DNA from: Nicotiana tabacum
Lineage: Eukaryota > Streptophyta > Magnoliopsida > Solanales > Solanaceae
Assembly (NCBI RefSeq): GCF_000715075.1
Contig: NC_134103.1
Span: 54,614,730-54,678,729, forward strand
Direction of reading: 5' to 3'
DNA length: 64,000 nucleotides
This document shows positions 22,901 to 36,500 of this stretch, in pieces. The translations under genes and the position numbers were made by a program. Under the pieces are notes generated by a model that worked only from the letters and a program-made list of their open reading frames with translations, was not told where the DNA came from and did not search any database. How positions within the stretch are numbered: position 1 is the first letter of the stretch; each line of letters begins with the position of its first letter.

Positions 22901-24615
22901 AACATTGCAGAGTCACTCTTAATATCAGAGGTGAAAAAGAGATAGTACAGTAGCCATATTCTATAACGGCTCTTCGGTAAAGCCAGTTAGAAAAGTACAG
23001 CCTCATAAGAAGTCAGTATGAAGATCCCACCGGATTGTGAATGCACCAGAGGTGCAAGTAGTATAATAAAACGTCAAGTTGTGGATGTGAATTATACCTA
23101 TGTGGAAGGGAGGTCATGAAAGAGATAGAAGATGTGATGCGAGATTTTAAGGTAAGTAAGGTAAAAGTGAACAACGTATGAGATACTCAAGTGTAGAAGG
23201 TTGTGGATAATCCATACTTCAGATAGAGGGCTAGAAGCGCGGGGATTCAGTATCCAGGACTAATCGTGGCATCGTCAGTAGCATATCTTAAAGCCTATAG
23301 TTTCTAGGTACCGAGAGATCTAGCCAAGAGAGTAAAGAAGAGTTAGAGATGATGTGATGTCTCGCTTGATGTTCCAGAATAACATAAGAAAATCTATGGT
23401 GCAAGCAAGTGGAAGGGAGATTGCGAGTAGAATAAATAGATACGTATAGGCCGCAAGCTAAAGTATAGTAAAGCGACAAGGTTTTATGACAGGAGTAAGG
23501 ATAAGAAAGCGCGAGTGAGGAGGTGGCAATAAATGTATAAGTCCTCAGGATTAAGCCCATGAAAACAAGAGAAATAATGGTCTCTCTAAGTTATAGAAAG
23601 CTCAGCATAGCCTGAATGAACTCAAAGGAGTCTAAGACTAGTAGCATTTAGAAGAGATGGAATGCTACCCTGGTAGTAGAATGACGGTGTAATTGTGATA
23701 GACGAAGGATGACGTTTGGACCTTCAATTGAATAATGATTTGAAAAAAGAGAGAGGGAAATTTCATGAATTGTACATGATTAAAATACCCACGTAAAGTG
23801 AATCACATTGGGATGCTATGAAATACAGTTATGAAAGCATGGTATCCCCCCAGGTGGATCAGTCTAATCATTTCATATGTTCCCGGATGAGACGTGAGTC
23901 CTATCGGCAGTATTACATAAAAGCTCAAGTTATCAGTGGTAGATGATAGATCAACATTAAGGTGAATCAACAATGGATGGACAAAAGTCACAAAGTATGA
24001 GATTAGATTAGGCCGTCATTCTTAAGATGAACAGTAATAAGGAAGCATTAAAGGATATAGATTTATACATATGGGATAAGCAACGAACGTAACTTGGAGT
24101 TTGGTAGCAGACCTCAGTAACGATAAATCGAGGTAAGAGTTATGGTATATTATGACCTACTTAAATACAGTAAAGTCATGCGGATAGATAGCCGGGCCTA
24201 TGAAATATGATATAGCAATATTCGTAAGTTCGACAAAGTACTGAGCGAAGGACTTCAGTATACCTATAGATGCCCAGAGGGACATCTTGTCAAGCTTTGT
24301 ATATGTTTACAAAGTGAGGCCTAAAGATTGGCTAAAAACTGAAGGAAAAAGATGGAGGGAAGAGACGCATAGGCGCATATACAAGGAAAAAGTGGTACAG
24401 GATGCATGATAGAAGGTAGCAATAGTTACGAGATTGCGAGAATTCCGACCACAAGTCATGATGTGAGAAAGATGCCTAAAGGGGGGAATGCCCCGGCCTT
24501 TGGATTATTCACAGAACAGTTGCCTAGATGGCAAGGAGAGTACTAAAGTATTCACAATAGCTATAGGCTATGATAATGATGAGTGCATCTGTCAACATTC
24601 GAGGACGGATGTTCC

Positions 24616-24627
24616 AAAAGGGGGAAT
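24616..24627 (+). promoter_or_regulatory. Polypurine tract of X1
   Basis: AAAAGGGGGAAT directly before the LTR start at 24630. It follows 'cattcgaggacggatgttcc', the usual neighbour of the tract in these Gypsy groups. Confidence 0.85.
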
Positions 24628-24629
24628 AA

Positions 24630-26548
24630 TGTTACACCCCATGTTTTTGTACGTGAAAGTACGCCATAAGCAAATCGATGAAAGCTCGAAAATGAGATGT
24701 TACATTCCGCATTTTCGTACGTTAAAGTTTTGTTGTAGGCTAATCGACGTAAGTTCGCGAAGGAAATTATTTTGAAATTATAAGTATTATGCTATTTCAA
24801 ACAAATGATAAGTAAATTCGTGAAGGTGAGAGGGTAAGAGAATCGAAGAAAATAAGTTTCGTCGAAGTTTGACAATTTGGGGTAAAATATTGTCCGAGCT
24901 ATAATACCCGGCATTTATGGACTAGTTCCACACAAGGTACCATATGACCATGATAGTAAGGTGTATAATGTGTGTTAGAAGTAAGTAGTATTTAAAGTAA
25001 TTTGAGATAATTCTTAATTATGTGGGTAATTGATTATTTATTGGTTAGTGGAAGATTAATAAATTAACAATTAATTAGAATTGGATAAGCTTGATGGATC
25101 TTACCACCAACGTGGCAGCCCATGAAGTGGTTAACAAAGGCACTAAGTGACTCATATAAGGTGTAGCAAGGTGTCACATTATTAGAGTACATAACAAGGT
25201 TAACATTTTCATTAGCCTTCTGAACTGAATTGCACAAATATATTCACTTTAGCAATGCAAGCTAATGTTTTCTTACCCCCCCCCCCCTCAAAATTAGAAG
25301 AGGCTACAAGGTCCAACGTGAAATTCTCTGAAATGCTACAAGGTCCAACGTGAAATGCTAATTCAAAGAAAGCCCGGTATAATCTTTCTTAAGAATATCA
25401 TACGGATTTTTCCCTACTTCGATCCGCCGTTACGTATTTTCACAAAATAGAATCGGTTCAAGTATGTTAAGGCCAAATCTTTCCTTTATTTTGGCATGAT
25501 CTCATAATTACATTTGTTTGATAACGAGGCATAAAGAGAAGTTCATACTCCCGAATTTATATACATTATCCTAGTCTCATAAATTACAGTATTCTCCTTA
25601 TCGGGACTTCATATTTAATTGAGTATTGTCTTCTTCCAGTCAAGAGAGCAGAGAGCCTATATATATAGTATTACAATATTTTCATTACCATCGAGCTATA
25701 ATCGATGGGCAGGCCCCTATTGGGCAACCTCTGATCAGATGGTAAGTTATATACCGAGCCTACTGTGGCCGAGCGCCTATGAGCGAGCCCAGTTGGCCGA
25801 GATACAGAGCCTAGTATGGCCGAACGCCTATGAGCGAGCCTACTACGGTAGAACAGTTATATATATACCGAGCCTTATAGGGCCGGATATCTATTTTACT
25901 TACTATATTGAGAGAGTTGAGTCAGTATCCGTAGGTAAGCATATCTTCCGATTATCTTTGACTCCCAGTTACTTTCAGTTATTATATTATCAGTTAAGTT
26001 TTAACTTTCAGTTAATATGTTGCCTTACATACTCGGTACATTATTTTGTATTGACGTCCCTTTTGCCGAGGATGCTGCATTTCATGCGTGCAGGTTCAGA
26101 CAGACAGATGAGTAGACCTCCTCAGTAGGTGTTGCCCGAGTTCAGTTTGATCGGTAAGCTTCGCGTCCTTCGGAGTTGCCGGGTCTAGAGTTTTATGTAC
26201 ATCTTGTGTATATATCTATATATATGTTATGGAAAGGTCCGAGCCCTGCTCTGACCACAGTACATCCATCACTAGAGGCTTGTAGACATATCATGTCAGT
26301 TAGTGCAGTATGTTGGACTTGTAAGCCTTGTATGTATATTTTATTGATTTGCCAGCCGTAGTAGTTATGTCAGTCTTGTCGGCCCAGCTTTATATTGATG
26401 TTTTGTCAGCGTTCACAAATTATCTTACAATGTGGCCCATGGCCAAAGTATGACATTATATGTTCAGAGTCCCTTAGTCGCAAATTGGTACGCAAGGATA
26501 GGTGAGGCACCGGGTGCCTGTCTCATCCCCTAGGTTCGAAGCGTAACA
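24630..26548 (+). mobile_element. 3' LTR of X1
   Basis: 1919 bp, from TGTTACACCCC to GCGTAACA (GTGACA mutated). It contains a poly-C tract (25275-25287), two copies of a 22-bp word (gctacaaggtccaacgtgaa) at 25305-25360, a two-copy 50-bp repeat (25755-25880), a GTAG|GTAAGC donor-like site (25935) and the conserved box at 26027-26066. Its length matches the X3 LTRs (1923 and 1917 bp). Confidence 0.85.
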
Positions 26549-27682
26549 ACTACTGGGAGCTCTCTTGCATCTTTATTTACTACATACAAGGATTGTATAA
26601 TATTTGATGTCATCGTCCATGTTCTATTCACTGTCGCATGTACCCGAGATCATTTGTGATAACCAATATCGTAAAGGTATTTTTTTACCCATGTGTCATC
26701 TCTTCAATCTTTGTCATGTGTTCATTAAACTCATCAAGAGTGTATTATCGTGCCATGGCAAAGTACAATTTACTTAACTTTAGATGACCTTTCTTGAACT
26801 TTGACCTTATATTTGTCCAAATATTTCACATTCAAGCATAATGTGGGATGGTGGAACAAATAGTTGTTGTTGCCTTAAATTATACTCTCATTTTTGTCCG
26901 AAACAACACACATACTTAGTTTTTCACAATATGCATATTTGAACTGCTCAAAAAATCATGTCCATGATGCTTTATTTTCTGAATCATCTATGGCATAAGC
27001 AAGTAGTAATATGCTACCTATCACATAGCATGAAAACAATAAATACAATTTAGAAAAACTTGAATACAACAAACATAAAATTTAGAAATAACTTGAATAC
27101 AACAAACATACAATTAATATACACTTATTAATCAATATATTAACTCGGAGTAAAATGTGCATGTTGCATCCATTGTGCTAGCTGTTAGCATAGTTCCTCT
27201 ATATGCCTATTTTAAGAATCTGCCATCGACTATTACAATTGACCTACAATACTTCCAACCCCTTATGGATGTATTAAGAATAACAAATGCATACATAAAA
27301 CATTCATCTACAGTCTTTTGTATTTTCACTACTGATCCCGGATAAGTCTTCTCTAAAATGTACAAGTAACTTAGCAGGCGACTAACTGTATGATTCAGCA
27401 GGATCACCTCTCAAACATTGCACAACCTTTTCCCTTGCTCTCCAAGCTTGCATGTACGTTAAGTTCTTACCATGTTCAAACAACATGTCTATTTGTATGT
27501 CTTTTGGTGTGTATATTGTCTTAGTATCTGCATATTTTGGCATGACAATGATGCCAACTACCTTGGCAGTGTCTTTACATTGTATAAATTTATTGTCCAT
27601 CAATGATCATGTGTGCAAGCTGTTGAATTATCTTACCTTAAACAGTATTAATTCATTTATGTTTGTGGACTTAAAGTGCCAT
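26549..27682 (-). pseudogene. MULE transposase, central DDE region
   Basis: Read on the minus strand from 27682: WHFKSTNINE-like sequence (the W and nearby Cys region of the WRKY/MuDR-type domain), then 27603-27382 with AWRAREKVVQCLRGDPAESY, then 27407-27207 with YLYILEKTYPGS and the first catalytic Asp in IVIVDGRFLK. After one stop come YRGTMLTAST and, further left, AYAIDDSENKASW, then CVVSDKNESI (second Asp). Then come LKLSKLYFAMAR, TLDEFNEHMTKIEEM, VKKYLYDIGYHK and VNRTWTMTSNI. Where relatives have AES after TSNI, the codons read IQS, so the likely catalytic Glu is lost. It ends at ELPV where X1 begins. Several stops; dead. Confidence 0.85.
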
Positions 27683-28559
27683 TGTGATGACCCGATAGGC
27701 CATTTTGAGTATTAGCCCTTAATTTCGTATTTTGAGACCTTTGTTAGCTTTTTTTAATGTTTCCATGTTTGCGTGTGTGGTCCGTGTCACAATTTAAAAA
27801 GCTTTTATGTGAAAATTTGAAAAAAAATATAACTTTTGTCTTTAAAAACAACTTAAGTTGACCACGGTCAACATTTTATGAAAACGACCTCCGATCGGTG
27901 TTTTGACGATTCCAGTAGGTCCATATCGTGATTTGAGATTTGAGTGTATACCCGGAATTGAAATTGAAGGTCCCTAAATTGATTTGACTTATTTTACCGA
28001 AAACTAGCATTTTGAAAGTTTGGGAATTTACTAAGTTTGACTGTAAGTTGACTTTTTAGCTAATAGATTTGGATTTTGATGTTGAAACTTGGAATAGGTC
28101 CGTATCGCTATTTGAAACTTGTCCGCAAAAATTGGTGCAATACGGAATTGGATTGGCATGATTCGAACGCTTAAAATGTGATTCTAGTTGTTCTTTAGTT
28201 TACTTTGAAATTTCGTTCGTTTTGAGCATCGATTCATTGATTTAGATATTATTTTGGTGATTTTATTGCACGAGCATGTTCGTATGATGTTATTACACTT
28301 GTGTGCATGGTTGGTTTGGATCCCGAGGGGCGCGGGTGAGTTTCGGACATATTTTGGATGAGTTTTGCAAATGTGAAGGTAGCTAGTGCACTTCTGTTGC
28401 TGGTGTTCTACTGCATATCTCACATTTGTGAGTTATGGCTCGCAATTGCGTGCCTCACTTTTGCAAACAAGAATTCACATTTGTGAGAATAGACTGGACT
28501 AGGTAATCTCGCATTTGCGAGGAACATGTTCGCATTTGCAAACTATCAGAGGTTGCATT
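27683..28559 (+). mobile_element. 5' LTR piece of Y
   Basis: Begins TGTGATGACCCGATAGGCC with 'cattttgagtattagccc', parallel to the Y LTR start at 51761 (TGTAACGATCCAACCGG, 'cgttttgagcatttgc'). Its last part (28425-28559) is a cluster of words like TCGCATTTGCGAGG and CACATTTGTGAG. Broken at 28560 by LTR Z. The rest of this LTR and the primer site are missing. Confidence 0.7.
28425..28559. repeat. Quasi-palindrome cluster (TCGCATTTGCGA type)
   Basis: Words include cgcaattgcg, tcgcatttgcga and cacatttgtgag. Several are exact inverted repeats. The cluster begins about 740 bp from the LTR start, comparable to 52480 in the other Y LTR. Confidence 0.75.
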
Positions 28560-29216
28560 TATCATGACCCAAACCGATGGGCCATGACGAGTGCTCGAGT
28601 CCTACCTATCGAACACCCCTAAGAATGCATCTAAGATATAAACATGAATTAATGGTAGGTCATGAATAATATCTGTCAATAGATTACTGAATCCTGTGAA
28701 TAATATACGTGAGGAAAGCATGTCCAAAAGACATATATACATATACATGCGGAATACGGTACGGCGAGCCGGCAAGGCTTCCATAGACAACTACACATCT
28801 AAAACTGGAAGCCAATAAGGCCACATACTATCCAACTATACATGGCTGTCTACAAAACTCTAATAGAGTATACAACTGTATAAAGGACGGGACTCGGCCC
28901 CGCCGTACGCATATCTACATACCAAAAACAGCGTACAAAAACTAGTAACAGCTCCGGATCAAGTGGAGCACACCAACTCTCGCTGATCAAAGATCCTAAA
29001 AAGGGGGACCGTCAGCCTGTCTACCTGCACCTGCGGGCATGAAACACAGCATCCCAAGGCAAAAGGGACGTCAGTACGAATAATGTACCGAGTATGTAAT
29101 GCATGAAAATCAGTACATAAAAGACATTAAAGAAACATGGAGTAAAGGAATCCACCTGTAAGTCTAAATAACTTTGTGAATCCTAAAATATTTATAAGCT
29201 CATGCATTTGCGTATA
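28560..29216 (-). mobile_element. Partial LTR Z, minus strand
   Basis: Plus strand opens 'tatcatgacccaaacc' (a mutated TGTCATGACCC LTR end). It contains 'cccaaggcaaaagggacgtc' (29059), the box shared with X, A and C LTRs. It ends where LTR C starts at 29217. Related to the X LTR in its minus orientation but clearly diverged. No coding capacity. Confidence 0.6.
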
Positions 29217-31480
29217 TGTCACGCCCCAACCTCGGGGAGCGCGACCGGCGCTCAATCGAGTGAACCCGGTCGAGCAAGACTATTAAACCATCCCTACCCG
29301 ACTCATTCATGATCCGAAAAGAGGACGCATTACCATTTGCTAAATAGGGGAGAGATCAGCTATACATGCATAAACGTTGCTAGTCCATTTTTTATTATAT
29401 ACATTTTGCCATAGTTAAGTTTCAAAAGTATAACTTGATCCAACGAACACCCCAACATACATATATGACCCACATAAACATTTACGGAGCCTCTAATGAT
29501 ACGAAAGACCAACATGACAATGCCGGCAACAAGGCCTCGGCTATACCTCAAAATGTGAAAACTTATACAAAAGAAGAACTACATAACCCCATGAAGAAAT
29601 GGGGCTCATCAAGACTGTTGTGATGAGTGTGGGGGAGAGCACCACTATCTGCGATCAGTGCTATCTGTGATGGAACCACCTACATCCATTCAAAGATGTA
29701 GCGCCCCCGGCAAAAGGGACGTTAGTACTGTCAAATAATACTAGTATGTAAGGCAAACACCAATCTTAGTAGAATGAAGAATGAAACAAAGAGAAGGCAG
29801 TCATAATAATCAATAAGTGCTTCACAGAAATACAAAGAACATCAAGTAAGGATCGCATAGTTTCTGATTCAATCTTTCCATCTTCTTAGATTAATAATCA
29901 TTAGTGCCAAATGCCACAACTCACAATACCACCGTGTTTTTACACGGAGTCCGGTCTCGGCCCGACCGGCTAAGCCATCTCAGGTAAGACATATCCATAT
30001 CCACAATGTAAATTAATAATTCCAACACAAATGCCACCATGTGTACAGCATGGCGTTTGATCTCGGTCCATTCGGCTAAGCCATCTCACTTGAGACATAA
30101 CCTCTTTCAATTGTTCACTCAATTCACATTTCTTTCCCATCTTTCGTTACATGGCACAAACAGCCTCATTTATTAAGTAGTCCTTGGCACTTGGGAACAT
30201 TTTACAATTCAAGTGTTTCCCTTTTTATTCGTTCAAATAACATCATAAATCATGTCGATAAGTACCATCACATAAGGCATTGCACACATAAGGGAAGGAG
30301 CTTGGAAAATCATAATTACGTTCTCAAATAGCATGATGACATGGTAACCATCTAAAACAATTAGGGAACATACACTAAGGCAAACAATTCTAGTATGATC
30401 AAGTTGGAACTTACACCAATTATTCGGACACCAGGAGTTCGATTCTAAGAAGAAGAGAGTTAGCCATACATACCTCAATTGCGCTTCTTTAGACTCTACA
30501 ATTATCCGGAACCCTTAGCAACCTCAATCTATTTTAGCAATATACAAATTGAACCTAGAATTAGGAAAACGTTCATGGTTCTAGCTCACTTTTTCCCCAC
30601 ACTCTTTATCACACATGCATGCAAGATAAACCACCCTCATACCCATGAAGTATCACACTAGTACCCCATTATAGCTATGTTTGAAATTAAGAGTTGGGGT
30701 GATGAAGTCTTACCTTTTTGGATGAAGAATTTGGTTCTCTACTTAAATATTTCCAAAGCTTTAAGTGATGATTGACGATCAATTTGATGAAAACTTAGGC
30801 CCTCCCTCTTGAACCCTCTCTCTCTCTCACTCAAGAAATATTAGAAAATGAGCTCAAAATAGACTAAATGAGTGTTTTAACGGAATGGGGGTCGGGTTTT
30901 AAATTAAGAAAAAGGGTTCCCGACACAGGTCTGCGGGTCGCATATGCGACCGCATAATGGTTATGCGGTCCGCAAAATGACCGCAGAAATGGCCCTCAGG
31001 GGCCAAAACTTTCGGCCCAAATATGCGACCAGTATGTGGTCCGCATACTTGTTCTGCGGTCGCATAATGCACCGCAGAACTCCCTCCGCAGAAACCCAAG
31101 AGGAATTATGCGACCAATATGCGGTCCGCATAGTGATTATGCGGTCGCATAATCGACCGCAAAACTAACCTCAAATTGGCCAAACTTTCTGCTTCATTCT
31201 GTGGCCATTATGCGGTCCGCAGAGTGATTATGCGGCCGCATAATGGGCCGCAGAAATGCGTTCTTCTGTGAAATATTTTCCTCTAAGTCCGTAGGGTACT
31301 GTTCAATCCAAAAAGTTCGAACCGCGGCCAGCAAGCTCGCCGCGAAGAATTTCTACTATAATAACGTAGGAATCTATCTTGGCACCACGAAACCCCGAGT
31401 TTTTGGTTAAAATTTGTACGGGGCCTTACATCCTCCCCCACTTAAGATCATTCGTCCTCGAATGAGGATCAAGGTTCACT
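29217..31480 (-). mobile_element. LTR C with polypurine tract, minus strand
   Basis: LTR from 'tgtcacgccccaacc' (29217) to 'ggggccttaca' (31430), 2214 bp, related to the A-type LTR along its length. After it, minus-strand AAGTGGGGGAGGA|TGTAAGGCC is a polypurine tract, followed by 'cattcgtcctcgaatg' and 25 more bases of internal sequence up to the truncated X2 LTR. So this is the 3' LTR of a minus-strand element whose internal region has been removed. In place of the A minisatellite it has hairpin-forming words near 29930-30110. Confidence 0.75.
30925..31260. repeat. Quasi-palindrome cluster in LTR C (TGCGGTCGCATA type)
   Basis: At least ten copies of words such as atgcgaccgcataatggtta, tgcggtccgcataatg and 'tgcggccgcataatg'. 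Same family of words as at 15300-15600, in the same LTR position. Confidence 0.88.
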
Positions 31481-33530
31481 TACGTGAAAGTACGCCATAA
31501 GTAAATTGATGAAAGCTCGAAAATGATATGTTACATCCCGCATTTTCATACGTTAAAGTTTTGTCGTAAGTTAATCGACGTAAGCATGGGAATGAGATTA
31601 TTTTGAGATTATAAGTATTATGCTATTTCAAACAAGTGATAAGTAAATTCGTGAAGTTGAGAGGGTAAGCAAATCAAAGAAAATGAGATTCATCGAAGTT
31701 TGACATTTTGAGATAAAATACTGTCCAAGCTATAATACCCCGTATTTATGGACTAGTGCCATACAAGGTACCACATGACCATGATAGTAAGGTGTATAAA
31801 TAATGTTAAAAGTCGGTAGTATTTTAAGTAATTTGAGATAATTTTTAATTATATGAATAATTGGTTAATTATTGATTTGAGTGGGAAGTTAACAAATTAA
31901 TTAGAAGTTTGTGGATAATTAATTAAGTGAGAATTTTGGATAAATACTAGGGGACAACATCCACGTGGGAGTATGGAAATTTGGCAGCAAATGTCATCTA
32001 TTCATGACCTTAAGAAGGTGGTGGCAACATTAAAGATATATGTGCACATTTATCTCATTTGGTTGAAGAATGCTATCAAGAAGGCAAAAAAATTGTACGG
32101 CATCTATGGATTCCTTTTCATATAGTAAGCAAAGGCCCATCCCTAATTAGTGATATTGTTCGTAAGTTTTAAAGTGGGATGCTAAGATTTGCTATGTAAC
32201 GGATGGAGCTCAAACAATTCATATGAAACTGCATAATACTATAGCAGCGTGAAATCGCGATTCTAAGGGAGTACGGTGCAATCTTTCTCAAGTATATCAT
32301 ACGGATTTTTCCCTACTTCGACCTGCCGTTACGTGATTTGTTGCAATTAACGTGTGCTAGAGGGATTATCAAGAGAATCGGCTCATGTATATTAAGGCTA
32401 TCCCTTCTTTCTTTTTGGCATAATTCGTATGATACAAATGAAATGAGCAAATACACAACTTTCATAAATGACTCTATTCACAGAAGTATTAGAGATGCCT
32501 ACGTTCTTGATTCCCCATGTGAATTATTATTATATCTTCTGTTCATGTGTCTCAGAAAATATGTAAGTTGATAAAGTTTATTTTATGACATTAATCAAAG
32601 GCATAATGGCCTTATGATGTTCCGAGAGATTTTATTGACGTACTTCTTATGCATTTCATGCATTTGAACACGTACATTGACCCATGACCAGATGGCGTTA
32701 TATACGCATATATTATATGTATATGGGATATGGGAAAAGGTTACGATGTTATATACGCACCACCACCTGATCAGTTGGTATACGTTGATAATTTGCCCAC
32801 AGTGGCCGAGATGATATGATGGAATGCCCTCAGAGGCTTGATGATGTTATGAACGCATATACCTATGCATGGTATGACATTTATATGCATAAGCATGACA
32901 TTATAAATATGAAATGATTCACAGAGCTATTCAGACTTACATGTTGAGTCTTTTACTCCATGTTTCTCTATGTCTTTTATTTACTGATTTTTATTCCTTA
33001 CATACTCGGTACATTATTTGTACTGACGTCCCTTTTGCCTAGGGACATTGCGTTTCATGCCCGCAGGTTTCGATAGACAGGTTGAGAGTCCTCGAAGTAG
33101 GGTATCACCTCAGCAGAAGATGTTGGTGCGCTCCATTTGCTCTAGAGTTACTTATTTGGTCAGTATGATTTGGACATGTATAGATTAGTATGGCGGGCCC
33201 CTGTCCCGACATTTATGATATTTATGTACTCTTAGAGGTTTGTAGACAGATGTCATGTATACAGATACTTATATGGCCTTGTCAGCCTATGTTTTGAGTA
33301 TATTAAGGATCATGCCGGCCTTATAGGCCCGTACGTCATATGTATAAGTTGGTATATCAAGTTGGGTCACCCTATATTGAGTATTCCCTCATGCTTTATT
33401 CAAGTCATCTCATGATAGCCTTTCTGGTTCATTTACCTATGGTAGTATGATACAAAAGATACGTTACGTCGGTATTCGATTGAGTAAGGTATCGGTTGCC
33501 CGTCGCGGCCCATCGGTTTGGGTCGTGACA
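31481..33530 (+). mobile_element. 5' LTR of X2, lacking its first bases
   Basis: Starts within 'acgtgaaagtacgccataag', ends 'gggtcgtgaca'. It holds the second TGTTACATCCCGC unit at 31530, the box GGTACATTATTTGTACTGACGTC near 33009, and the tail 'ggcccatcggtttgggtcg'. ORFs such as 32338-32571 have a homologue at the same place in the 3' LTR (38763-39008) but no recognisable product, and are probably chance frames in conserved LTR sequence. Confidence 0.8.
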
Positions 33531-36500
33531 AAACTGGTATCAGAGCAGTTCTGTCCTAGGGAGTCTAAAAGCCGTGTATAGTAGAGTCTTATTTATGGGT
33601 GTGTTGTGCACCACACTTATAAGCAGGAGGCTACATGGCATTTAGGACTGTCACTCTTTCTTCTTACTCTAGATCGTGTGGTAGAGCTCAGTTATAAGAA
33701 TTCAAACTCTTAAACTCTATTTTATTCCTAATAAGACAGTACCTACATCCAAAAGACAGTTGGGAAGAGATTGAATGTGGCTATGGAAGAGTTGAGTCAG
33801 AGGACTCGATTTTGCATCATGCTTGTGATGAATAATTGTGAGGTCTTAAGCAGAACATATATGTACTAAGACATGTAAAGCTTCTTGATAAGGAGCCTTA
33901 AGGCAAGAATATCTATCCACCCATATGGTGAAAAGAAATGAGAGATTTAGAAGGTAGATACAAGTTTCAACAAGTAAAAGAAGCAAGGTGAAGAAGGGGA
34001 CGAGGGGCCCAGTTAATGAAGATTATCAGTATTTACAATTCAAATCGAGAAATATAAGCATTCTGAATTACCTTCAACAGTAATAGAGGTATGTACAATC
34101 GGCCACACCTATCTCAGTTATGCCCTATGGGAGCTAACAGATATGGTTTAAGAGAAGGACAGGATATCAGGATCAAGCTGGGGTTAGAGTAACCCAAAAT
34201 TGTGGATGGATTGTTAGCATTAATTGACATTTCCGAGGGATATTGCAAATGTGCTAATAGATCTCTTTGTGAGACACCCAGATGGTGCACTCTAAAATAG
34301 TACAGCTGGATATGAGTACTATAAAGATAGGCACTACAAGCCTGGAAGGGATAAATATTATCTTAGTATGACCCATGTCCCTAATAGAGAGAAAAGGTTA
34401 GGCAACCCGAAGAGCTAGTGAATGGAGCAAGGGGAGCTAAAAGCAAATGAATGTCTTGTTGAAATTTTCAGAATAAAGTGATAGACAGAAATGTTAGCAG
34501 GGAAATAAGAAGAGAGTTAATGAAGCATTATGAGTAAGATGTGATACATGGATGACAACGGTAGATCAAAAAAATGACAGTATTACAGAGTCTATAGTCA
34601 AGTGAAGGAAAAGACGAGAGGTGACAGTCCATGAGACAATAAAAGATTATACGCCATAAAGTCATATCCTCATTTTGAGAAATAAGTTCGTGACTTTAGC
34701 GTGATTACCTGAAGGAAAACTTAGATCCCAGAGTAATACAAATCAGTATGTGCTAGTGAACAAGGTAAACTAAACATGAATTAGGGACTGAGTGATTTGA
34801 TAATAGTCGGTATCATGAGAATTTTAGATTGCATTCCAGCGATATTAGAATGGACGACATAAGAATAACCTTTAAAAGCCATTCAGGAAGACGCTTCCCT
34901 AAAGCAAGCAATGTGAGCAAAGTTAAGCTTAAGGGACTATGTGTGCCAGTTATACTAAGTGTCACCCTTGTGAGTAAGGAATTTTGTTATCCTTGGTACA
35001 GAAGGATTAACGCAAGGTGAGTAAGGGTCAAGGATGAAGAGGTAAAACATTTATAGGTAGATCGTCGTAGCTCTAAATCTTAGTACTCCCCTAAAGGGGG
35101 GAATATGGAGTGATGTGGCATTAAGTCAGAGTTAAGTGGTTCTAGTAACTATGGAATGATAAAGGAAGAATACAATAAAAATGAGAAAGGGATGAGATTG
35201 TACTTATTCAAATCCCACAAATATGCTACGATTCCAGAACATTATGCAAACACGACATCAAGGAGAGCAAGTAAGGGTTCCTGCCCGAAATGTTATTGAT
35301 AAATAAAGAGCTTGTGCGAGACGTAAGTTAAGACAAAGGAAATAACCCAAGAAAGATTACGCGGAATATTGATATGAGAATGGGCCAACGAGTAGTTAGT
35401 AGTTGATTCAGGAAGAGCCTAGTTATGGCTAGATAAGAGGATACAGACAAATCAATAGATCATGCAAGACAAAAAATAGTAAACCCCAACATGGGAATTC
35501 AGTCTCGCAGATATGACATCGTGATCCTTGAGAAATATTCAGATAGGAGTTGGGGTCATTAAAGGTACCGTATGAGTGTTACGGAAGTAGAAGAGAGTCC
35601 CACTGGGATAACAGTCAAAACTTTAGTCCAAAAGCAACCGTACGAGCACATGAGTGTGGAGGTAAGTAACTAAGGATAATTATAGGTGAGTATGAACATC
35701 AAAATTCCATCGGGTATATGATGCAATAAGCTCGCAGCTTTACGAGAGTCAGAGGGTCCTCCCTAAGTACTACAATGAAAGACAAGCTGAGGAAATAAGG
35801 AAGAAAGCTTCAACCTAAGCATAGTAACTTGAAGAAGAAATGGTCATATAAGAACAGTCTCACTACAACATTATATGCACTCCATAAGAAAGTGGCACCT
35901 ACCATGGCCAATGAACGGGAAGTAAAATAAAAAGTAATATTCGAGATCATATGAATTGCACAAAAATTCCGGCATGCATGGGAACTAAGATAAGCTAGTA
36001 TGCACACAACAAGGGGGCAGAAAGACCAGGAAAAGTAATAGCTTACGTTTAAAGAAAGCTGAGAAGGAACGAAAGGAATTATTCGATCAAAGATCCAGAG
36101 TTGGTTAAGTTATGAACGAACTTAAGTTTTTAGAGTATTATCCATGCAGCATATATGTTGATAATCAAACAGTCGTAGAAGACTCCGGTATAAGTTAAAA
36201 GAAAGAATTGAGTCCAGGTCATAGACAAAGGATTGAATTGTTAAAAGATTGTATCATGGATATTCCATAGCGCCCATGAAAGGCTAAAGTAATAACTAAT
36301 ACCAGGAGCCGCAGATCGGAAGATAGCTTAATCCTACATAAAGGTTGATCAGAGGGAAGAGGAAACTAAAGAGTTACATCAACTAAGTAAATCAAGAGTA
36401 TGATTATTGGACCCAGAAAATTATAGACATCGTGATTGAGAACATTGCAGAATCACTCTTAATATCAGAGGTACAAGAGAGATAGTACAACATCCATATT

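Larger units (their letters stand above)
19956..24629 (+). mobile_element. Non-coding internal region of X1
   Basis: 4674 bp without any coding frame above about 100 codons and without recognisable Gypsy motifs. Landmarks shared with X2 and X3: 'tgtcctagggagtctacaag' after the primer site; 'gcaccacacttataagcagg'; an internal AAAGGGGGGAAT at 21557 and another at 24478; 'cattcgaggacggatgttcc' just before the true polypurine tract. Conservation of non-coding sequence across three copies argues for copying by transposition and not for independent decay. Confidence 0.82.
18415..26548 (+). mobile_element. LARD-like LTR element X1
   Basis: A complete plus-strand element with LTRs 18415-19955 and 24630-26548, a primer site (19960) and a polypurine tract (24616). 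Target duplication is aatac/actac, with one mismatch. The 4.67-kb internal region has no gag, protease, RT, RNase H or integrase in any frame, yet is collinear with the internal regions of X2 and X3. This is the definition of a large retrotransposon derivative (LARD), mobilised in trans. It inserted into a MULE transposase gene, whose codons continue on each side. Confidence 0.85.

Noticed and set aside
19063..25287. Poly-C tracts at 19063 and 25275 as regulatory signals
   Set aside because: They occupy the same position in the two LTRs of X1 only and differ in length. Simple slippage is enough.
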